Assembly (NCBI GenBank): GCA_022410635.1
Contig: JAJVDF010001781.1
Coordinates: forward strand, 1 to 64,000
DNA: 64,000 nt
From: Tretioscincus oriximinensis
Taxonomy: Eukaryota; Chordata; Lepidosauria; Squamata; Gymnophthalmidae
Direction: 5' to 3'
The first letter of the stretch is position 1; each line of letters opens with the position of its first letter. A program made the position numbers and the translations under genes. The notes below the pieces were generated by a model that did no database searches, was not told the origin of the DNA, and worked only from the letters and a program-made list of their open reading frames with translations. This document shows, in pieces, positions 1 to 10,441 of the stretch.

Positions 1-715
1 TATTATGTCATGTTGTACTCTATTCAATAAATTAACTACAGAATTGCAATCAGAACTCAGTGTGAGGCTCCTTTTCTTGTGTGATTGTCTCGAATTAATG
101 AAATGGTGTTTGGTGGGTAGAATAAGAGATAATTTAGAAAGACAGCATTCAGAATGGTGAAAAAGGTTGGCAGGTACATAAGAAAAAGACATAGATCCAC
201 AGGTAAGAAAATAACCTGTAGGAAGTTGGATATACATCTCAGAAGTAGCTACATCAATATAGCTAGAACAATTTAGTCTCAAATCAGTCCCAAATTTAGA
301 ACATAAAGGCTTGTGTATGCAGTTATAAAAGCGAAGGCGGGTACTGCCATAGCTTAAACTTGTAGGGGTATATAGGTTGATAGCCCCCAATGGAGTTTCC
401 ATACTTGCGTTTCCCCATTTTAAGTAATCAAAGTAGACCCTAGAGCCTTCAGCTTGGCCATAATAAGAAAGGGTCTTAAAAACATCCAATTCCTCCAGGG
501 ATAAACAGATAGGGATAAGACAAGTTTGAAGCAGCTGGCCCATGCCAGTCTGCTTAGAAAGACAGAAAGAATTTTGTCCAGTAGATTTGGCAAGTTTTTC
601 CCATAAAAGAGACCAAATTCTCATGAAAAGTTAGTAAGGGATTTTCTCCATAGGCTAACATTGCCCATTGTAAGTAATAGGACCAGAAAAGAAACCAAGT
701 CACTCCCCCTCCCAT
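1..715 (-). pseudogene. env: Endogenous retroviral env, 5' part, frameshifted, runs off the window
   Basis: A long open frame on the minus strand runs from a Met codon at 624-622 to position 1 without a stop, about 208 codons. It reads as a retroviral surface glycoprotein: cysteine-rich, with Asn-X-Ser sites and a C-terminal basic cluster (KKRS near 80-70) that looks like a furin cleavage site. After it come about 20 residues with one early Cys, which would be the start of the transmembrane subunit. A Met at 715-713 begins a hydrophobic, signal-peptide-like stretch in a different frame that stops at 554. The two frames overlap around 600-640 near a run of five A, so a small indel has broken the gene. 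The Cys soon after the cleavage site recalls alpharetroviral-type envelopes with an internal fusion loop; that is inference. It would sit downstream of the gag remnants and LTR at 3.0-5.2 kb on the same strand. Confidence 0.65.
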
Positions 716-3001
716 CTCCGTTAGAGAACTGTAGCTTTTACGAGCTTCTCTTATCGGCCTCCAGGGACCTGTAAACCTAAGCTGAGTTCTTTAGCTGTAA
801 TGGATACCCCTTGCCTGCCACAATTGTATCAGCTAAAGTAAACTCAGTAGATAACGCTGAGAGAAGAGGGAGGGGGGAGTAGAAAGGAGACTAGAAGACA
901 AAAAAAAGGCTAGAAAATACAGAGAAAATATTCTAACTGGCTCAAAATGTCTTAAATCAAACTAAATACTAAACTACGCATCTAAATACACTAAAAACTC
1001 TATAAAATGCATATAAAATACATATAAAAATACAACAACAATAAACCTATCAAATACAATTCTAAATTAATTAAACTTTCAATATAAAGGTACAAAAACA
1101 GTGAAAAAAGGTACTTAAAATATACAATAAATCAAGAAAAATAAAAAATAAACTTTAATACAATAATAAGGCAAATGAGGAGGAACCTTGTTGCTGGAGG
1201 CTGCAGGCTGGAAGCAGGATCCCACTAGGATGAAGGCAGAAGGAATCCTAGTGGTGAGTCCCATAGCAGCCGGCCAGGGAAAATCCAAGCGGCAAGGCGA
1301 GACCCCGCGAGGGGGGGTCAACAGGAAAAAAGATTTTAAACGACTTCTCCATCGATTTTTAGCTCTGTGAAGATCGCGAAGATGGCAGGTTCCGTAGAAA
1401 TAAAGGAAGATGCTTCTGCTGGAACTATTTTCTTGCACAGATTTCAGGAACGTGGAGAACAGCTCCGGAAGCCAAGGAAGATGATAGAAGGGAACTCCAA
1501 ATGGCGGCAGGAAACAGGGAAAAGCAGGAAAATGGTGGATCCCATGTGGCAAGATGGAATTTTGAGGAAAATCAGCTGGCCGGCTCAGGATCGTCCAGGA
1601 TCGCCAAAGGAGGGGCTGGATCTGGATCTTCTGCTTTGCACGGCTGTTTTGTTTCCCCACGTTGCTGGCAGCAATCTCCCCCGCTTTGCTCATATACTGC
1701 CAGATGATGGATTTTAAGATCAGCCACGTTAACTAATAGAAAATAATACTAGAAAGGGATTATGCACGAACACACAGTAAAAAGCAGATCGCCAAAGAAA
1801 GAAAATTACTGAAAGGCGTTTCTAAAAGCAGGTCAATGTATCACCAATCATGAAAAAGGAAACAGAATAAGCGGCTGTAAAAGGAGACAGTCCAAGATTA
1901 CCACAGAATAGAAGTCTGTGCGTGAAAGGGTTTTTGAAACAGGCTGGCCAAGACCTGTTTCCGTAGAAGCAGATGAAGACAATAGAGCATATAAAAGCAT
2001 GCAGAAACTAAACTTAATTATCAAGTAAGCAGAAGCACCACCAAAAACTTCATTTTAGCAGCCTAGGAAGGGGGACACGCCCTCTTCCAGGTTTCTTGCC
2101 AAAGGTAGAATTATCTTAAGTGGTATAGGTAGAAGAAAACTAGCAGAAAAGAGACTTTTAAACAGAAAATAGTACCAAAGTACTAGGCTTTCATTCACTA
2201 GCTAGAGAATGATACCAGAAATTAAAGGACAAATAGGGATTGCAATCCAGAAACCAAATAAGTAGATAAGACAAATAAAGGATCAGGTAAAGTTATGAGA
2301 AGATTTATTACCTTACATACAAAAGGCAGAAAAAGGAAAAAATAGCCTTTTAATCACTGTTGACTGGAGACACCAAGAGAAAGGCTCTATGATTTAGATG
2401 GCACCCACTGTGCCTTGCTTCCCCTTCTAACACAGGGTAAAGCCAGAATGGAGTTCAGAACAAAAGAACGGGATAGGAAAGGAAAAAGGTCCCCTCTTCT
2501 TGCCTCAAAATGGAGCTTACTGCTTGCAAGAAGATGAAGAAAGGAAAATGCCGCCTGCCAAAGTTACCACGTGGCTAGGGGTCCCAAACTAATTTTCTAA
2601 AGAGATTTCAATATGAAAAATACAGGAAAGAAAGCAAAAAACACATAGTAAAATGCAATNCACATATACAATCTTATACACATTTAATCAGGAATATTTA
2701 AAGTGGCTTTATATTACTCAATTTGAATTTCCTTAGACAGATGGCAAAAGACACATAGAAGACATTTTACGCAGAAAAAGCAGTTATGCATCCAGATCCC
2801 CAAAAGCTAAATTTTGCATTTTAATCCAGAATAAGTTGCAGACTCAATCTTAAGGCTTGTCTTTGCTAAACAAACTGGGCAATTTTAAACCTACTGTAGC
2901 AAAGAAAATTTCGCATGCAAAAGATTTTAGCTTACACCAATTAGCTTAACAAAGAAGAACAGATATGAAGAAAACATGCAGACAAGCAATTTTTTAGCAT
3001 T
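716..3001 (-). other. Unassigned stretch between gag and env remnants
   Basis: This 2.3-kb stretch lies where pol would be expected on the minus strand, but I found no reverse transcriptase, RNase H or integrase motif in either strand. It is AT-rich with many short stops. A minus-strand open frame at 1115-1693 has no recognisable domain. A TTTATT (AATAAA on the minus strand) near 2300 and a T-rich, LTR-like texture between about 1730 and 2600 leave open that a second, unrelated LTR is inserted here. I cannot show its ends. Confidence 0.35.
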
Positions 3002-3292
3002 TTAACCTGTATCAATTTCTGAGGAAAAATAATTTTCCTTATTCTCCAGGCAGGCAAAATTTAAACAGAGTGGCTTGGTCCTCTTAGGACAAGTGAATGC
3101 CATGTGGTCTGGCTCCCTCCAGACATAATATCTCCCATCTCCTGGGTCAAATCCCCTTCCTATAGCACTACCCTGAGCCCCAAAATTTTCCCTCTTAAGC
3201 CCAGGTCTAACACAAAGTGCCCATTTAAAGGAAACACTAACCTCTTGCTGCTTTTGAGTTAAGGTGCCAGCAAGCAAGGACAGATTACACAA
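3002..3292 (-). pseudogene. gag: gag nucleocapsid remnant with degenerate zinc knuckle
   Basis: The minus-strand frame ends in a motif with the spacing of a retroviral CX2CX4HX4C zinc knuckle, but the first two Cys positions are Tyr and Trp (YYVWREPDHMAFTC). The His and last Cys remain. It lies just downstream of the gag matrix-like frame but in another reading frame, and a stop separates the two, so gag is broken by at least one frameshift plus these substitutions. The knuckle could not bind zinc as it stands. Alternative: a chance match, but its position directly after the gag frame argues against that. Confidence 0.55.
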
Positions 3293-3294
3293 TC

Positions 3295-4188
3295 TTATAA
3301 CTTTAACACAACCTCCATCAGACTACGGCCCACTGTTCCTCTTAAGGGAACAGTGCTTTCTACTTTGACAGCTGCGGCTCTTGCTCTGATTGGTTGATAT
3401 ATATCCGCATCTCTGTCCGCCATTGGTTTATCCGGTGGCGCGGAAGAAGCGGCGGAAGGTTTGAAACCTTCCCGAGAGCTCTGGGCTTCTATTTGGAGAC
3501 TTTCCCTAGCCTCTAATGCCTCCTCCCATGCTTCTATCTCTGTGTTAATCCCTCTCTCTTCCTTGGGATTCTCTTCAGTACATGTTCCCTGCTCTTTTCT
3601 TTTACTAGGCTCTGTACTGGTCGCTTGTTCCTTTCTTTCTGTTACTTCTGTGCTAGTTCCCTGCTCTTTTCTCTCGCTATTCTCAGGAATAGTTCCCTGA
3701 TCTCTCTTCCTACACACTTCCGTATTAACCCCTCGGCTTTCCCTAGCACAGGTTTCGGTGTTCGTTTCTCTATCTTCCCTAGTACAGACCTCAGTATTGG
3801 TTCCTTTATCCTGGAACCTCTCCTCAAGGAGTTCTCTGTCTCCTGAGGCTCTCCTCCAGGCCTCTCTCATAAGGATAGCCCTTTGGAATATTTGCCAAAT
3901 GACCCAAAGGTCTTCTTTGGCCTTGGGTCTATTTAAAAGATCCATACCTACCCGATCCCAATCTCTTGCTACTCTGTAAAGTCTCTCAGGACTATTTAGG
4001 TTCTGAAGCCTTAACGCTTTCAGAAACCACGGAGAAGTAACAGAGATTTTGCGGAAGAACCTTTTAAGGGTTCTTCTGCTGACTAGAATTCCTGGAGCGG
4101 TTTCTTTAAGAAACCTCTCACTAACCTTGCTCACCCGGGCTACAATCTCGTGCCCTGCGTCTACTTCCCTAGACTTTCCTCCGCCCAT
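3295..4188 (-). pseudogene. gag: gag matrix-like N-terminal region with 12-residue repeats
   Basis: A 297-residue minus-strand frame starts MGGGKS, a plausible N-myristoylation signal of a retroviral Gag. Residues about 20-120 are basic and tryptophan-containing with the look of a matrix domain (for example SPWFLKALRLQNL and RDWDRVGMDLL). Residues about 120-220 form a tandem 12-residue repeat (TNTEV followed by a charged R/K/E spacer). The frame then stops before any capsid domain is recognisable, so capsid is missing or unreadable. It starts about 140 bases inside the primer-binding site and LTR, the right place for gag. No database comparison was possible, so the retroviral genus is not assigned. 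Confidence 0.6.
3540..3818 (-). repeat. 36-bp minisatellite coding the gag 12-residue repeat
   Basis: About eight in-frame units of 36 bases encode variants of (G/R)-T-N/S-T-E-V plus six charged residues. The units differ by substitutions but keep frame, which suggests expansion while the gene was still coding. Confidence 0.75.
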
Positions 4189-4328
4189 CTCTGTGCTAAC
4201 AAATTCCCCAATACCTCATCCGAAGCGTAGGGTTGCGTACGCTGGATCCTCATAGAGCGATCCCGCACAGAGTGGCCAAACGAGTGCACTCCCGTCTGAA
4301 ACACCGCGGCCAACACGTGTTGCCGGAA

Positions 4329-4347
4329 ATCGCGCCGGAGGTCACCA
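4329..4347 (-). other. Primer-binding site, tRNA-Trp-like
   Basis: Directly inside the LTR the minus strand reads TGGTGACCTCCGGCGCGAT. The first eight bases match the end of a PBS for tRNA-Trp (TGGTGACC) and the rest matches it in part. The position between LTR and gag supports the call; the tRNA identity is tentative. Confidence 0.5.
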
Positions 4348-4348
4348 A

Positions 4349-5198
4349 TATATCAGGGGTTGGCTGTCCCTGATATTTAATGACTGGATGGTGACTTGAG
4401 GTAGCTTGCCCTGGGGTCCGTAACACCCGTCGAATAATTCACACGGACGACTCTGCAGGTACAACAGGCGATCCTAGGAGATCCATGGGTCATGGATTCC
4501 TCCAGAGGGGCCCAAAACGTCAACTTTTATTGACCTCAGTATCAGAAGGCATGTATCAAATTATGACGAGGTGATAGGGGCGGAGGAGACCCAACGTGGG
4601 TCAATGATGTCACAGGTGATGCGTTATTCCCCCTCCCAAGTGGGTGCAGCCTGGGTACAGGAAATCCAAATATGGGCAAAGAAGTGTGTGTGGTGTGACT
4701 ACTGAATGGACCTTAGCTACGATTGTGATCCCCTGTCAATCAAACTAATGACAGGAACAGTGAATCATACCAAGGGCCCAGGACTCTTGATGACCCTTGA
4801 TTGATAGCAAACAAAGGATAGATAGTAGTATCTATAGAAAGGCAGAAAGAGTAAATAGTAGCTTCTCCTTGGTACAGTGGGGTAGGCTTCAGGCTATGTT
4901 GCCAAAGTGGTTTTCCCAGCAGGGGCCAAGCTAGCCCTAGTGTTGAGGCCAACAGTTGACTTCCCTAGCTGATAGGATTAGGTGACCCTATTCAGTAAGG
5001 CCAGTTAGAAAGGAGCTACCTATTCAAAGGTGCCCCTGAAGGTAAGGAAAAAATTAAGTAGGTTCCTGGGGTTGTGCAGAGGTCAGCTTGACCAAGGAAA
5101 ATTTTGCAAGAAATTACCCAGAGGCCTCACTTTGGTATCTAGGTCCAGACAGGTATATTTGATATTAATAATATATATTATTCCTAATATGTGTCCCA
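4349..5198 (-). mobile_element. 5' LTR of the minus-strand provirus
   Basis: About 850 bases next to the PBS resemble the solo LTR at 13068-13802 in the same order: a shared CACACGGA block, an AGGAGATCCA block, a TTTTATTGAC block (AATAAA on the minus strand) and an AT-rich end rich in ATATTAATA. The outer end near 5198 (minus strand TGGGACACAT) is inferred from this comparison. I did not find a target duplication. Confidence 0.6.
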
Positions 5199-5380
5199 GG
5201 GAAAATTTCCTACATTGAGAAAAGGGAAAATAAATCTGAATTTGCTGCAGAGCTTGAACACAAAAAAGTGGGTGCAGAATATCATAAATTCTGCTCTTGA
5301 TGGCTGGAATAATAAAGCATAAAGAGCTTAATTTTTCCTGCTCAGAAATCTTCAAGCGGAACATATGGGTTTGTGTATAA

Positions 5381-5706
5381 GGAGCCAGTTTGGTGTAGCC
5401 TCCCGGTTCGATTCCCCACTCCTCCATGAAGCCAGCTGGGTGACCTTGGGTCAGTCACAGTTCTTNNAACTCTCTCAGCTCCACCTACTCCACAGGGGGT
5501 CTGTTATGGAGAAAGCAATAAAAGCTATGTGCTGGGTGACCTTGGGCCAGTCACAGTTCTTTGAACTCTCTCAGCCCCACCTACTCCACAGGGGGTCTGT
5601 TGTGGAGAAAGCAACAAAAGGTACATGCACCACCCTATGGTTGGCCGCCCTGAGACCTTCGGGTATAGGTTGGGATATTACAAATAATAATAATTAATAA
5701 ATAATA
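5381..5706 (+). mobile_element. Sauria-type SINE with internal duplication
   Basis: Starts GGAGCCAGTTTGGTGTAG, keeps the B-box-like GGTTCGATTCC, then the TGGGTGACCTTGGGTCAGTCAC block, and ends with the GCCCTGAGACCTTCGGGTATA tail and AATAATAAT repeats. The region between A and B boxes is deleted. The block TGGGTGACCTTGGG... to GGTCTGTT occurs twice, about 95 bases apart. Confidence 0.85.
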
Positions 5707-6002
5707 TTGGAAGAGGTTGTGTTTGTGTGACAGGATCAGGGTCAAACTTCCAGATCCCTATTAAAGGCATCGTGATGTGTGGCTGTTCCGGCATCCATCC
5801 TCTGACTAAAATATCAAATACATAAAACAGCTAACTAACTGCTGGGGCTTCCTTCTGCCTTACAGAAAAAGAACCCAAAGAAATTAATTTTTGGGAATTA
5901 AAGCAACAGAATTATGTTTTCCTGGCTGAAAAGGAGAGCTAACAAATCAAAATTGAGCCCTGCAACTTGTTCAGAAGATCATGGGTACAAAAGCATTTAA
6001 GA
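5707..6002. other. No recognisable feature
   Basis: I see no gene or repeat here that I can name. Confidence 0.4.
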
Positions 6003-6170
6003 TAGGGTGACCAGATGACCCTTGTTTTTTTGGGGAACCCAATTTGGGGGTGTCTTCCCCGCCCTCCTGAGGTGTCTGTGATTTCCCCGGTTTTTGCTGA
6101 GAATCTTATCATTTTTTTTAAATTAACAGCACCACCACTAGGGGGCTCTGACAATCGGGGTCATCTCCTG
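6003..6170 (+). mobile_element. hAT-like element fragment, TAGGGTGACCAGATG family
   Basis: Begins with the terminal motif of the GACCAGATG family seen at 27-28, 48 and 56 kb and shares the internal ACCACTAGGGGGCTCTG block with the long copy at 55921. The right part is missing, cut at the start of a CR1-A. Confidence 0.65.
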
Positions 6171-6576
6171 AGAGTTACAAGCGTGGTGAGTGGTCTGGAA
6201 ACCACAAGGTCCTATGATCTGGGGATGTTTAGTCTGCAAAAGAGAAGACTGAGAGGATAGCCTACAAATAACTGAAAGGTTTTTCACAGAGCAGAGGGAT
6301 CAGCCTTGTTCTCACGGACACATGGAAGGACCGGAAACAATGGGATGAAGCTGCAAAGGAGTAGATTTAGATTAGAGATCAGAAAAAACTTTCTAATAGT
6401 CAGGGTGGTAAACCAGTGGAACAGTTTGCCACAAGGGCTGGTGAGTTCATCTTCGCTGGGAGTCTTCAAACAGAGACTGGACAGTCATCTGTCTGGGATG
6501 GTTTAAGGAATCCTGCATTGAGCAGGGGTTGGACCCCGTGGCCCTGGAGGTCCCTTCCAACTTTATGATTCTATGA
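6171..6576 (+). mobile_element. CR1-like LINE (family A), 3' end
   Basis: Family A encodes the C-terminus of a CR1-type ORF2 (NQWNSLPQ region) and ends GAATCCTGCATTGAGCAGGG, then GGAGGTCCCTTCCAAC and TATGATTCTATGA repeats. This copy has frame breaks. Confidence 0.85.
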
Positions 6577-6684
6577 AAGCATACCAATAATTTCTAGTTT
6601 TTAATATAAATATAGGTCATGTCTTCATCAGAGAAGCTGAGATATGACACACACAGAATTTTCCATCAAAAACAACTGAGCCCA

Positions 6685-6985
6685 ATTCAATCGCCTGCCT
6701 GTGGTTGTGCGCAGGCGCTTGTGTGCCACTGCTGTTGGAGCGCAGCATGCGCACTGTCAGGCAGGCTGCAGACATTTGCTGCCGATGTCCAGAACTGCTC
6801 TTGGGGGTGCGCGCCGTATCTGGATGATGCAGACATGGCGCACACCACCAAGATCAGTTCTGGACATTTTGGGGAGGTAAATCAGAGGAAACCCACCCCC
6901 CTTGAGGTTCTTCTTGTGTGGCCAGAGCCACACTCAAGCAGCCAAAGCGCCTCAGGTGGCTCTAGAGCCACAGCTCTGACCTGTG
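6685..6985 (+). mobile_element. hAT-type element fragment (GGTGGGCAAAC family)
   Basis: Matches the right half of the complete copy at 14827-15417 (GGACATGGCGCACACCACC-type block, GCCACACTCAAGCAGCCAA, GGTGGCTCTAGAG, terminal GACC..TG). The left half is absent. Confidence 0.7.
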
Positions 6986-7599
6986 GTCTAGATGGAAGCA
7001 TTTGCTCAACTGAATATTCACAGTGCACCTTGACCTCCTTTGCCACGCCCCTTGCTCTCCTTCCTACTTCTTCTCTTTGAGCATTTGCTGCTTATGTATC
7101 CATCACATCCTTCCTTTGCCTCAAAGAGAGCACCAGGCTTAGACTACAGTGGTTAGATTCCAGAATTAAGGACCAATGTTGCATCCTATCAAGCTGCCTC
7201 TGAGTTGTAGGAAGAAGAGAAATCCACTAGATGGCAACGGAGGACAGGCATAATGTTCTTCAAAGTGTCTTTATGAAATCTCTGTCCGCAGTGACTTCAT
7301 TGATGGCCCAACCTGCCCTGCTAGAAAAAGGGGGTGGGTGGGAGGTGCTGTTATGAACAGCAGTTATGCAGTTATGAACAAAGGCCCAGCAGTGGCAGAT
7401 CTCCAATGGGGCAGCAGGGACATGGCCCCCCAGTCTCCGGGCTTAGGAAGTCCCCAATTTATGAAAATAAAAATTTAGTTTATTTTTTAAATCCCCCACA
7501 TGTGCAGTTACGCTGCATGCTGATGACACTCTAGGTATGTGTGCGCAACTAGAGCTTGCCCATGACACCAACCCAACATTACCATAGAGCTTCATCGAG
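6986..7599. other. No recognisable gene
   Basis: Unassigned sequence between repeats. Short open frames here show no domain. Confidence 0.4.
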
Positions 7600-7885
7600 G
7601 GCACGAATGGCTCAGTGGCTAAGGATACGGCCTCTCACCTGGGAGGTGGGCCTTGGAGGGCCTGTGTGGGGAGGGCTGAGCACCTTCCAGTAGCCTGTAG
7701 CTCTAGGCAACCCAGCTATTCGAAAGGAAGAATTGCAAGAAATTGCAACAGAGGGCAAGGAGATACATGGGAACCAATACAGCCTGGTGGGGAAGATAGA
7801 ATGTCAGCTTTCGGGCAAAATACCCTTGTAAGCCGCTTTGAGTCCCTTTGAAAGTTGAGAAAAATGGGCTATAAGAACCCAGCTC
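7600..7885 (+). mobile_element. tRNA-derived SINE with GAA tail (SINE-2), full length
   Basis: The head GGCTCAGTGGCTAAGGA is an A-box-like tRNA part, followed by a SINE-2 body with CCTGGTGGGGAAGATAGAATG and the 3' part TAAGCCGCTTTGAGTCCCTT. The tail runs into a (CTT)n tract. Ten copies of this SINE occur in the window, eight of them on the minus strand. Confidence 0.8.
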
Positions 7886-8030
7886 TTGTTCTTGTTCTTT
7901 TTGTTCTTGTCCTTCTTCTTCTTCGTTGTCTTCTTCGTCTTCGTCTTCTTCATCTCCTTCTTCCTCTTTGTCGTCTTTGTCATCATCTTCTTCATCGTCT
8001 TCTTCAATTTCTTCTTCTTTGCTTATCTGC
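7886..8030. repeat. Imperfect (CTT)n/(CTTCGT)n microsatellite
   Basis: Degenerate pyrimidine triplets follow the SINE-2 tail. Acidic and Ser-rich open frames across it are artefacts of the repeat. Confidence 0.85.
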
Positions 8031-8143
8031 CCACGAGCACACAGCTGCACCGCTGAGGCCCAGGAATCTTTAGCAACCTTCCAATCAACAGCCCCTGTGG
8101 AACCGTCTCCCCCTAGAGGTGGGCCAATTCAGAAAACCACTAA

Positions 8144-8375
8144 AGAAGAAGAAGAAGAAGAAGAACTGGGTCCTTATACCCCACTTTTCTCACCTTTCAA
8201 AGGGACTCAAAGCGGCTTACAAGGATATATTTTTGCCCGAAGGCTCACATTCTATCTTCCCCACCAGGCTATGGTGGTTCCCATGTATCTACTTGCAGTC
8301 AGTTGCAATTTCTTGCAATTCGTGCTTTCGAATAGCTGGGTTGACTAGAGCTACAGGCTAGTGGAAGGTGCTCAC
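8144..8375 (-). mobile_element. SINE-2, 3' part, split by LTR element
   Basis: Minus-strand SINE-2 from its GAA tail to GGAAGGTGCTCAC. The rest of the SINE resumes at 12692 after the LTR element, with CTCAC duplicated at both edges. Confidence 0.85.
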
Positions 8376-9115
8376 TGTGGCATCCTCCATTTTAGAGGTT
8401 GGTATTTCTTTTATAAACTTACCAGATATCCCAGAGGGAGGGGGGAAGAGCAGGCCTGGGCAGGGGCGTGGCTTCCTGGATCCCTGTTTGGGAGGGGGCG
8501 TAGCTAGAGGAGCCAGCCAATGGGGTCTCGAGTAGCCGGCTGGTCAGCATGTAAAAGGGAAGCTGACCAGGACTAGAGGCCTTTCTGTTCGGGAGACTTG
8601 TGGTGTAGCAAGTGGACAGAGGGTCCGCTTCTGATCTGCCCCAGAGGGAAGGGGTGGGAGTGTATGGTGGCCTGAAGGAGTCAAAGTTGAGGCTTGACTT
8701 GGGGCTGGAACAAATAAAGTGAGACAGGGCCTGTCTCTTTANGGATCTGGAAACTAATGTTGCACTAGCTTGGTGTGTGTGTGCTTGAGTCAGGCTTACT
8801 TTATAAAAGCCGAAGCTTTATTATTTTAATCTTCCTTTCCTTATTTGTAAATAATAAACTTGTTATTTGTTTCAGTTCAAATATCTCTTTCTTTCTTTTA
8901 TTTCTGTAACAACAATAAATATAAGCAGGCTACTGGTGGGGGCTGTGAATAAAGCCCCCACCTTGAGGTAAACACTGAGGCCTTGTGTAGGCCGGAGGAT
9001 AGTACTGTTGCTGCAAGCAGTCGTGGGTGCTGGCTTGGGCNACAGGGTGGATATTGTGGCACCCCTGACTGTGAGGGTCATCGAATAGTAGGGCCCTCAG
9101 GTAGGGGNCGCCACA
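8376..9115 (+). repeat. 5' LTR of the gypsy-like element
   Basis: 740 bases, TG...CA ends. It matches 11950-12686 with scattered substitutions and small indels. It contains a TATA-like CATGTAAAAGGG and polyadenylation-signal candidates (AATAAA). Confidence 0.9.
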
Positions 9116-9120
9116 TATTT

Positions 9121-9138
9121 TTGGTGGCAGCGGTGGGA
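9121..9138 (+). other. Probable primer-binding site
   Basis: TTGGTGGCAGCGGTGGGA lies six bases inside the 5' LTR, the usual place for a PBS in this class. I do not assign the tRNA. Confidence 0.5.
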
Positions 9139-9488
9139 TCCAGCAGAAGAATCCAGTGTGGGATAGACAGAAGGATCCAGTGTGGGATCTGCCAGCTATC
9201 CGGTGGTTGTCACTTATAATTGGTGGCAGATTTAGAGGGATCCAATAGGATCCACTGCATAATAGTAGTGTGATTTAATAGAACCCAATTGGAACTAACA
9301 GAGGTACATGAGGTAATTGTATTGGTGTAGGTAGTGTACCTTCATGAGGTATAGACTTGTGTATTGTAGTGAATCTGGTTATAACATCTCTTTCTGAGGA
9401 GAAAGTTTGTTGTACTGTGATCAACAATTGCAAATAACAACAAAGGTAGCAGAATTGAGCCATTAGTATCTTTATTTAGTGTTGCTTC

Positions 9489-10001
9489 ATGGAAACTAGA
9501 GCCAGGGCCATGGAGAGAACTCAGGTTGCTGAAGCTGGCAGCGTGGGTGAAATGGAGGGAGCGCAGGCTCAGGGGGTAGCAGACAAGGAGCTGGCTATCC
9601 TGAAATTAAGGTTGGAAGCCTTAACGGAGAGGCTTGAATTAGAAGAAAAACTGAAACAGGAAGAAATTGATAGAGAAGACAGAATAAGACAGGAGGAGGA
9701 AAGAGAAAGGCAAAGAACTCTTGATGAGAGAGGCCACTTTAAACGCAACTGTCCCCAAGTAAAGAATTTATCACCTCAGAGGGCAGCAAGTCCTTATACT
9801 AGTTTGTACATACAAAAGCAATATGGGGAAAAGGGAGGTGTGGTGCCGGCAGAAGAAAATGGCCACCCGCTCTCACAAAATGGCTGCCAGGCTACTATTG
9901 TAACCATGTTGAGAGGGAAAATATTCCAGAGGCAGAATATAATGGCTCAGTATTGGTCACCCTTAAAACTGATTTACCAAATGAGTATGTATGGGATGTA
10001 G
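9489..10001 (+). pseudogene. gag-like remnant of the gypsy element
   Basis: A 170-residue frame starts with a Glu/Arg-rich coiled-coil-like stretch (LRLEALTERLELEEKL, then EEIDREDRIRQEEERER) and then has GHFKRNC, the second half of a CCHC zinc knuckle without its first two Cys. The central gag is therefore deleted between the coiled coil and the knuckle. It is the first frame after the leader, as expected for gag. Confidence 0.6.
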
Positions 10002-10426
10002 TGGGTGCTGGTAAACTTATAAAAACCTTACGGGACACGGAATCTAATGTTAGTCTGGTCCAGCCAATCCTGGTCAGTGAGGCTGACATTGTCCCTGGGG
10101 AATTTGTAACATTAAAGGGTCTGGGAGGACCTGCTTTCAATACCAAAGTAGCCAAATTGCGTGTAGCCATTAATGGCTGGGAAGGGGAATGGAGGTTCGC
10201 TTTGTGTGGGGAGATTCCATTCCAGATGTTAATAGGAAACCAATTGGGAAAGGCGGTGTCACCTGTGAGTGTGGTTACTAGCAGCCAAGGAATGGCTGGG
10301 GGACAACCTGATAATATTGAAATAACACCTAAAGAAGGGGAAGGTCATCATGAGGAGGCTCCTTTGTTGGAGGTGGTTAAAACCAAGGGGGAAGCGCCTC
10401 AGAAAGAAACCTTTGCTCAAGAATAG
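9953..10426 (+). pseudogene. Protease-like region of the gypsy element
   Basis: The frame contains FVTLKGLGGPAFNTKVAKL, a Trp-rich strand and IPFQMLIGNQLG. These match the C-terminal half of gypsy retropepsins, where a P-x-x-L-G-N-D-L-type motif closes the domain. The catalytic D-T/S-G is not visible, so the protease is incomplete. Confidence 0.5.
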
Positions 10427-10441
10427 AGAGCAGACCAAACC

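Noticed and set aside
1115..1693. 192-residue minus-strand open frame
   Set aside because: No recognisable domain, low complexity end, no supporting signals; left as part of an unassigned stretch.
6619..7080. 153-residue plus-strand open frame
   Set aside because: Falls across a hAT element fragment and has no transposase similarity.
7703..8050. Minus-strand frame with a long Glu/Asp-rich stretch
   Set aside because: It is the translation of a (CTT)n-like microsatellite joined to a SINE.
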